A stretch of 64,000 bases of DNA from Zychaea mexicana (taxonomy: Eukaryota > Mucoromycota > Mucoromycetes > Mucorales > Lichtheimiaceae), in assembly GCF_025766255.1 (NCBI RefSeq), contig NW_026516700.1, positions 186,001-250,000 on the forward strand, written 5' to 3'. The notes beneath the pieces are model-generated. The model was not told where the DNA came from. It saw only the letters and a list, made by a program, of their open reading frames with translations, and searched no databases. Both the position numbers and the translations under genes were made by a program. Of this stretch, positions 58,507 to 64,000 are shown piece after piece (positions within the stretch are counted from its first letter, which is position 1; each line of letters begins with the position of its first letter).

Positions 58507-58653
58507 ATTTTTCGCGAGTCCGGTTTCACTCGCTATTTTGGCGAGGATCGACGCTAGTCTGCAAAATAGCGACAGCGATAGCGAGTCTGCTGGGAAATCA
58601 AACTCGCTAATTTTGTCGCTAAAATAGCTTTTAGCGAGTCCGCTGGGGATGCT
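58507..58653. mobile_element. Truncated MITE-like fragment at the junction of palindrome and block D
   Basis: On the minus strand the fragment begins GAGCATCCCCAGCGGACTCG at 58653. It carries many GCGAGT/ACTCGC words, then ends where the palindrome arm starts. One end only is present, so the rearrangement cut it or it inserted at the breakpoint. Confidence 0.5.
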
Positions 58654-59002
58654 CTTAGGGGCATATAGGGAAGTCGATTTTCAACCACACTTAAACCATT
58701 CTGCTTTCTTTAATACATGTGAGCCCAAGCCGACTCTTCTTTGATGGCACAAAACCCTTTGCCTTTAAGAATAATCACACAAAACGTAGATGTTGCTGGC
58801 ACTGCCTGACAATTGGTTTGTCAAAGTTGACAGACTCTGATAGACTCGCTAAGATTATATGTGAGTCCGCTAGCAAAAGCTGGTCCGCTTGCAAAAGTTG
58901 GACTCGCCCGAAAAAAAAAAATAATTTTGGGAAAATTTAGCGAGTAAGCTGGACTTGCTCCAAATGCAATATTATTGTCATTTTCTTTTTTTTGTGTAAA
59001 AA

Positions 59003-59305
59003 GTGGGGAACGAATGGGAAAAGAAACTGATCATTCTTGAAAGAACTTTCAGCTCCCCACTCCTACTTCGAAAAGTAGAAGCACGATGTCAACCCGGCGA
59101 TAGCTCGAAGGCCCCCGACACAGCTGGAATACCACTGCTGGCTTTATTCACCGCATCCAATTCGTTGAGAAACTTTTTTTTCGCAGCGAATGGCACAATT
59201 TATGGGCAACGTCCGCTATTGAAGCGACTTGTGGGTCAATTTTCAAATTTCGCTTGCATCGCTTTAACCCCAACAGAGGCCCTTCCTGTCATGACTATTC
59301 GTTGA
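59003..59305 (+). CDS. Hypothetical 100-residue protein (block D copy)
   Basis: Counterpart of 33653-33955, with a few substitutions (for example LER for LKR, FFAANGTI for FYAANGTV). No domain recognised. Confidence 0.35.
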   Translation: MGNEWEKKLIILERTFSSPLLLRKVEARCQPGDSSKAPDTAGIPLLALFTASNSLRNFFFAANGTIYGQRPLLKRLVGQFSNFACIALTPTEALPVMTIR

Positions 59306-60478
59306 CCTCTACTCAATCCCTCAACATCTTTATCGTCAATCATCACCCAACTTATCAACCTTCATAAATATAAATGTAATCACTCGACTTGTTCCTTGTT
59401 CCTTTCTCATCATCTGGTCTCCTTGACCTTTCCGATATTCTTCTTGCCTTGACCTAGATTCATCTCTCCTCTGTCTTTGGCTTGTCTTGTTTTGTCGTCG
59501 CTTCCGGCTCACTTTATGACGCATGCCCGTAACACTAATTCAAGTGCCCGTGTATGATCCAGCCTTCGGATAAAGCTCTTCCAAGTGCATGTCAACTGCA
59601 AGATTGTGTGAGAAACAATGAGTCTGTTTGTAAGGGATTCTCTCACTCTGTAACCTTTAACTACCAAGAATAACTTTACCACAATACAAGCCTTTTTTTA
59701 TTAGTATATGTACAATATCAAAACTGACAATTACGTTAAACACACAATCTGAAACCTGGTTGAAAAACTAGGGCACATCGGTGTGCTTCTATGGGTAAAT
59801 CTATCATAAGCGTTGGCTATCCAATTTGTCACTGGGGATTCTGCGAGATGATTGTTTTTCATAGGCAAGACGTTTTTACCAGACAGCAGTGAGAGGTCGA
59901 ACCTACGACCGTTTGAGCATGCTCAGAAAGGCTTCCCGAAATGGTGTGGAATTTCTTTTACAGTTTTGCGCTAGCCTTGTTAGGGTCGTCCATCGTCTCT
60001 TCATTTGGTGTATCTTTATCTATTATGTATGTGAAGAAAAGGTTAATTCGGCCCGGTAAATGTATTTGACAGCAGGCAATGTACAATGTGAATTATGTGA
60101 TTCAACATCAGAATCAAGTAGTGTAGAATATGTCGATACGGCCAGGTATATGTATCGGACAATAGGCTACATAAAGTACATGACCGTTAGAGTGACAATT
60201 TTCTTGAGTGTTGGTTAATCCATGTAACATCAAGATCTGTTTGGATAAAGAATCTGTACATGGCAGTTTGACCTAGCTTTCGTTAACTTTCACAATTCCT
60301 GGTTTCCAAGAATGATATATTAGGGGAACCACTGTATAAATGTATGGGACAACAAACGATTCAACAGTAAAAATGCATAAAAGGTTATGCTGCTGCTGCA
60401 TGGGAAATTTTATTATAATATGTTACACAGTATCACCGACGATTACATTGCTCAGAGAAACATTCGCATAATAGTACT
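59306..60478. other. Non-coding flank downstream of H2 (block D)
   Basis: Counterpart of 32533-33652. No gene recognised. Confidence 0.45.
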
Positions 60479-61840
60479 TCACTTTTTCTCAAAAGCTTCA
60501 CTCAGTTGATTGGTAATCATGGCCATGGTTTGTTTATACGCCGGTGTATCAACAGGAACAGTAGCATATCCATGAACTGTTTTTAAGCACATACAAGAAG
60601 GAACCATGAGTAATCACAATCCACCACTGTAGTAGTAAGGTAACAAAGAGAAGAAGCATGCTTCAACATAGAGTATAATACGTACTTGCGCCAATGACCC
60701 GAACAGTGGCATTAGGTACTCCAGCATTGGTCAATCGACGAGCATAGTCTTCACCTTCATCACGCAAAATGTCTGCTTCTGCGGTGAAAATTAGAGCTGG
60801 TGGGAGTCCTTGAAGCTCCTCGGTGGTCGCCAACATTGGGAATCCGATCTTTGTCTTCTCACAGTCATTCCAATACGCCTTATCAAAGAATATAGCGTCT
60901 TCGTTTTTCAAATAGTAGTCGCCGCCGCCAAAAAGCTTTGCAGATTCGTACTTGTCGCGCGAAGCTGCTGTCGCGGGATAAAGTAATATCTGAGCTTTGA
61001 TAGCGCTTGGTAGACCACGTTCTTTGGCCATCACTAAGAACGGTAAAAGTGTCCTTCTTTAGCTTTGCATTTTGTCACTTTTGTCTTTTCAATCTTTCGT
61101 ATCCTTAATATACATAGTAATGCATACATGGAATGACTGCAGATAGATTGCCTCCTGCTGAGTCGCCGCAGACAGCAAGACGGCTTACGTCAACATTTAT
61201 GGAGTCGCCATTTTCAACAACCCAAGAGAGCGCTGCAAATGCGTTTTCATGAGCTGCGGGATACTTGGACTCTGGAGCGAGTGGGTAGTCAACGAATACA
61301 ACCGCTACATTGTTCCTCACACAAATCTGGTTGTAGGAGCCAGCCATTAGTATTCCTCTTGTGATATTCAATAGAAGCGGTGTGTAATCATACATGTGAA
61401 TTTTCCATTTCTTAAAGTACGAACTTACATCTTTAACTAGTTTGCCATGAGTATATTTGCTACCGAAAACCCAACCGCCGCCGTGACTTTTGAATTGATG
61501 TCAAAAAGAAACAGGTTTAGTATTGTTTAAACCTCCTAGAGAAGAGGATATTGAAGGTCAATAAGAATGTATGAACTCACTAGAATACGACAGCAGGGAG
61601 AATTTCATTCTCGGTTCCTGGTGGCCGGAAAAGAGTCAAACGGACATCAATGCTATTGTGAACGACGACCTTATCTTCCTCGATAACCTCGGGCAAGTTT
61701 TTGACTCCTTTCAAGCGCTGGTTAGCAGCCTCGCGAAAGGCGGGAAGAGGTATAGATCCGTCGCTAAATTTTGGGTTGTGCTTTGCCTGTTCACAGAACG
61801 CAGCATAAACCGGGTCGAGTGCAACTTCTACAGGTGCCAT
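60479..61840 (-). CDS. HSL-family alpha/beta hydrolase H2, block D copy
   Basis: Exons 61581-61840, 61429-61486, 61128-61326, 60686-61033 and 60479-60576 give 320 residues with the same intron positions as the block C gene. The HGGGW motif, GDSAGG Ser and catalytic Asp and His are intact. It has Asp where block C has His149, and Pro where block C has Leu in the AGVPNATV segment. These are the usual small differences between recent duplicates; either allele-like copy could be active. The H1 gene lies 174 bp upstream on the same strand, preserving the tandem pair. Confidence 0.9.
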
Positions 61841-62014
61841 GCTGTTTCTTGTATGTAGCTGTCGCTGTGTCTTGTGTAGGGAGATTGAAGAAGAAGAAAA
61901 GTGCAAAAAGACAAAAATAGGCGAAAGATCCTTAAATTTTTATATGCATGTGTGAAGGTGCATAAAAAGAGACTTTATTCCCGCGGTATTACAAATTGTA
62001 TATCTTGAAGGCTT

Positions 62015-63241
62015 TCAAAGGTTCGCACGCGTCCCCCAAAACTTTTGCAAAGTCTCCACGGTTTGATCAACAACCCATGAAGTGAGAGGGCTCAAGTTGC
62101 CAACGTTGAATACACCGTGAATCAAGCCCAGCACGCGCACGGCAGTGACTTGAACACCAGCAGCCACAAGCTTCCGAGCATACGCCTCACCTTCATCACG
62201 CAATACATCGGCTTCTGCCGTCATGACAAAAGCTGGTGGCAATCCCTTCAAATCCTCGTCCGAAGCATGTAAAGGTGCTGCGGTAATGTCGCGACGATCC
62301 TTTTCTTCGGGAACATACTGATTCCAGAACCACTCCATCATCTTGCGCGTCAAGTAATAGCCCTCTTGGAACTGATTGTACGAGCCAGTGGAAAAGTTGG
62401 CATCGGTCACGGGATAGTAAAGTACTTGGTATTTGATGGCATTAAGACCGCGTTTCTTGTCGAGCACTAGAAACAAGGCGTAGCAAGAATGGGGTTCAAT
62501 GCAACGTCATATGAGCCAACTATTTCTAGAGCATAATGGTTCAAAGATGGGGGGGGGAAACAAAAGAAGTGTGGAATAAAGCGTACTTGATAAGACAGTA
62601 GTGAGATTACCGCCAGCGCTATCACCTGCAACGACCAGCTTGCTCGTGTCGACATTGATGGAGGCACCGTTTTTAGCAATCCATTCAAGGGTATCATAGC
62701 ATTCTTCCAAGGCAACAGGATGACGCACTTCGGGGGATAGTGAGTAGTTTACGAAAATGACAACGGCGTTGGCACGGACAGTGAGCTACACATATGAATG
62801 ATATGTTAGCGTGAGTGCGCTAACGTTGTTGTGGATACAAAAATCGATGAGAATGCATTACCTCGTAGCGGACTGGTTTGTAATTCAATTCACTACCTAA
62901 AACCCATCCTCCGCCGTGCCTGTATATTATATGTGTTAGTTTACTGCGTGATGGGAAAAGAAACACACTGTGTGGCAATGCAAAACGTACAGGTAGATAA
63001 TAACGGGAAGAACCTTGTTCTCACTACCGACAGGACGAGTGATTGTGAGGCTGATGGACTTGGAACCGTCGCGGCTAGGGATCGACTTGCGCTCTTCAAG
63101 CACTTCAGGTACATCAACGGGCACCTTACCCTCGGCAGCACGCGTGAGCTCAGGAGGGATTTGAGTGATGTCAAACTCAGGAAGATTATCCAAAACGGCC
63201 TGACAGTAGGGTTCGAGCACGACGGGGGTAGTGGGTGCCAT
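62015..63241 (-). CDS. HSL-family alpha/beta hydrolase H1, block D copy (native promoter)
   Basis: Exons 62991-63241, 62862-62919, 62587-62785 and 62015-62466 give 319 residues, identical to the block C protein. The triad and oxyanion motif are as described there. Its upstream sequence (63242 onward) differs from that of the block C copy from four bases before the ATG. Since the H3 paralogue lies further upstream on the same strand, this looks like the original tandem array with the original promoter. Confidence 0.9.
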
Positions 63242-63568
63242 GACGATATGAATGGGTTATATACAAAAGCAGAGAAAGGAGTAGTTTAATTCTGAGACAC
63301 GAAAACTTTGGATTGAATTCCGCTGACAACCTAAATTCAGCTCCCACTGGTTTTTAGGTCTAACGTAAGGTGAGAAATTTCTACCCGCTTCCCAAAAGAA
63401 CATATCGTCGTTTTGCATACAACAATGCACCCCATGTAAGATGCAGCAAAAACCAATTATTACGTGGGAAATGAAATCTCGGTTGTAGTCTGTCCTTTGT
63501 AGATTGTGGTATTTGACATCATTTATTCTACCAGTAATAAAAATACAACTTGTCCTGCAGCCTGTAAG

Positions 63569-64000
63569 TTAAGTTCGTTCGAACGCTTCAGTCAGATGAG
63601 CCGTGATCATTGCCATAGTTTGTTTGTAAGCCGGGGTTTCAACAGGGACAGTAACGTATCCGTGAACTATGCGAACAAGAATGTGAGACATGAAATTATT
63701 AAAGACACAACCATGCTGTATAATACATACTGGCACCAATCACACGAACGGCAGCAGTAGCGACACCAGCTTCGGTCAATCGTCGGGCATACTCTTCACC
63801 TTCATCACGTAGCACATCTGCCTCTGCGACAAGCACAAGTGCAGGTGGAAGGTCTTTCATATCCTCTTGTGTCGCCATCAATGGAAAGCCAATTTTGTTT
63901 TTCTCTCCGGTATAATAAGCCTTTCCAAAGAAATCAATATCAGCGAGCGACAGGCTATAGTCGCCACCGCCAAATAGCTTGTAAGACTCATAAGGTTCGC
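63569..64000 (-). CDS. HSL-family alpha/beta hydrolase H3 (partial, 5' end outside window)
   Basis: The last exon (63569-63666) and the 3' part of the previous exon (63731 to the window edge) are visible. They encode PPALVLVAEADVLRDEGEEY with the catalytic Asp region, then VRVIGA joined to IHGYVTVPVETPAYKQT with the catalytic His, ending AFERT. The exon boundaries match those of H2, so H3 is a third tandem paralogue and closer to H2 than to H1. The Ser nucleophile and the oxyanion motif lie beyond the right edge. Same strand as H1 and H2 of block D; the array therefore runs H3, H1, H2 in transcription order. Confidence 0.85.

Larger units (their letters stand above)
58654..63245. repeat. Inverted repeat block D (esterase pair)
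   Basis: Reverse complement of block C (29768-34303). It differs by scattered substitutions and by about 60 extra bases downstream of the H2 gene (near 60367-60430). Both esterase genes remain open in both blocks. Confidence 0.9.

Overview
The window is nuclear DNA of a filamentous fungus, most probably an early-diverging (Mucoromycota-type) one. The genes carry many short GT-AG introns (about 55-180 nt). They include a haem oxygenase, an M18 aspartyl aminopeptidase, epoxide hydrolases and HSL-type esterases. The AT-rich repeats hold a chromodomain DDE transposase and decayed linear-plasmid polymerase genes. The taxon is inferred from style; no rRNA or other marker is present.

Layout. (1) 1-7.4 kb is ordinary single-copy sequence: a large coiled-coil gene (minus, runs off the left edge), a four-helix membrane protein (plus), and a tail-anchored haem oxygenase with an unusual N-terminus (minus). 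(2) 7.4-10.9 kb is gene-poor and contains a 970-bp DNA transposon with TA target duplications. (3) 10.9-17.8 kb holds EH1(+), DAP(-), EH2(-). The same block returns inverted at 34.6-41.6 kb as EH2(+), DAP(+), EH1(-). In each gene pair exactly one copy looks intact. (4) 17.8-29.77 kb (copy A) and 41.3-54.35 kb (copy B) are a direct repeat of about 12-13 kb. Each carries one multi-exon gene of an unrecognised family (minus strand) broken by two insertions: a chromodomain DDE transposase element, and a transposon shell holding about 3.6 kb of a mitochondrial-type linear plasmid (RNA polymerase and B-family DNA polymerase, convergent). Copy A alone has a 389-bp MITE; copy B alone has a 1.38-kb element. 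(5) 29.77-34.3 kb (block C) carries two esterase genes. It recurs inverted at 58.65-63.25 kb (block D), followed by a third esterase cut by the right edge. (6) 53.24-58.51 kb is a palindrome with arms of about 2.4 kb around a 435-bp spacer, reusing the end of copy B.

The identifiable enzymes fit small-molecule turnover: epoxide hydrolases and carboxylesterases that detoxify or catabolise substrates, beside a housekeeping peptidase and a haem-degrading enzyme. The dominant theme is structural. Segmental duplication, inversion and nested insertion have made chimeric promoters, reciprocal pseudogenes and a datable stack of insertions. Collapsed or split haplotypes in the assembly remain possible, but copy-specific insertions with clean target duplications and different lesions in each copy argue that the copies are really distinct sequences.
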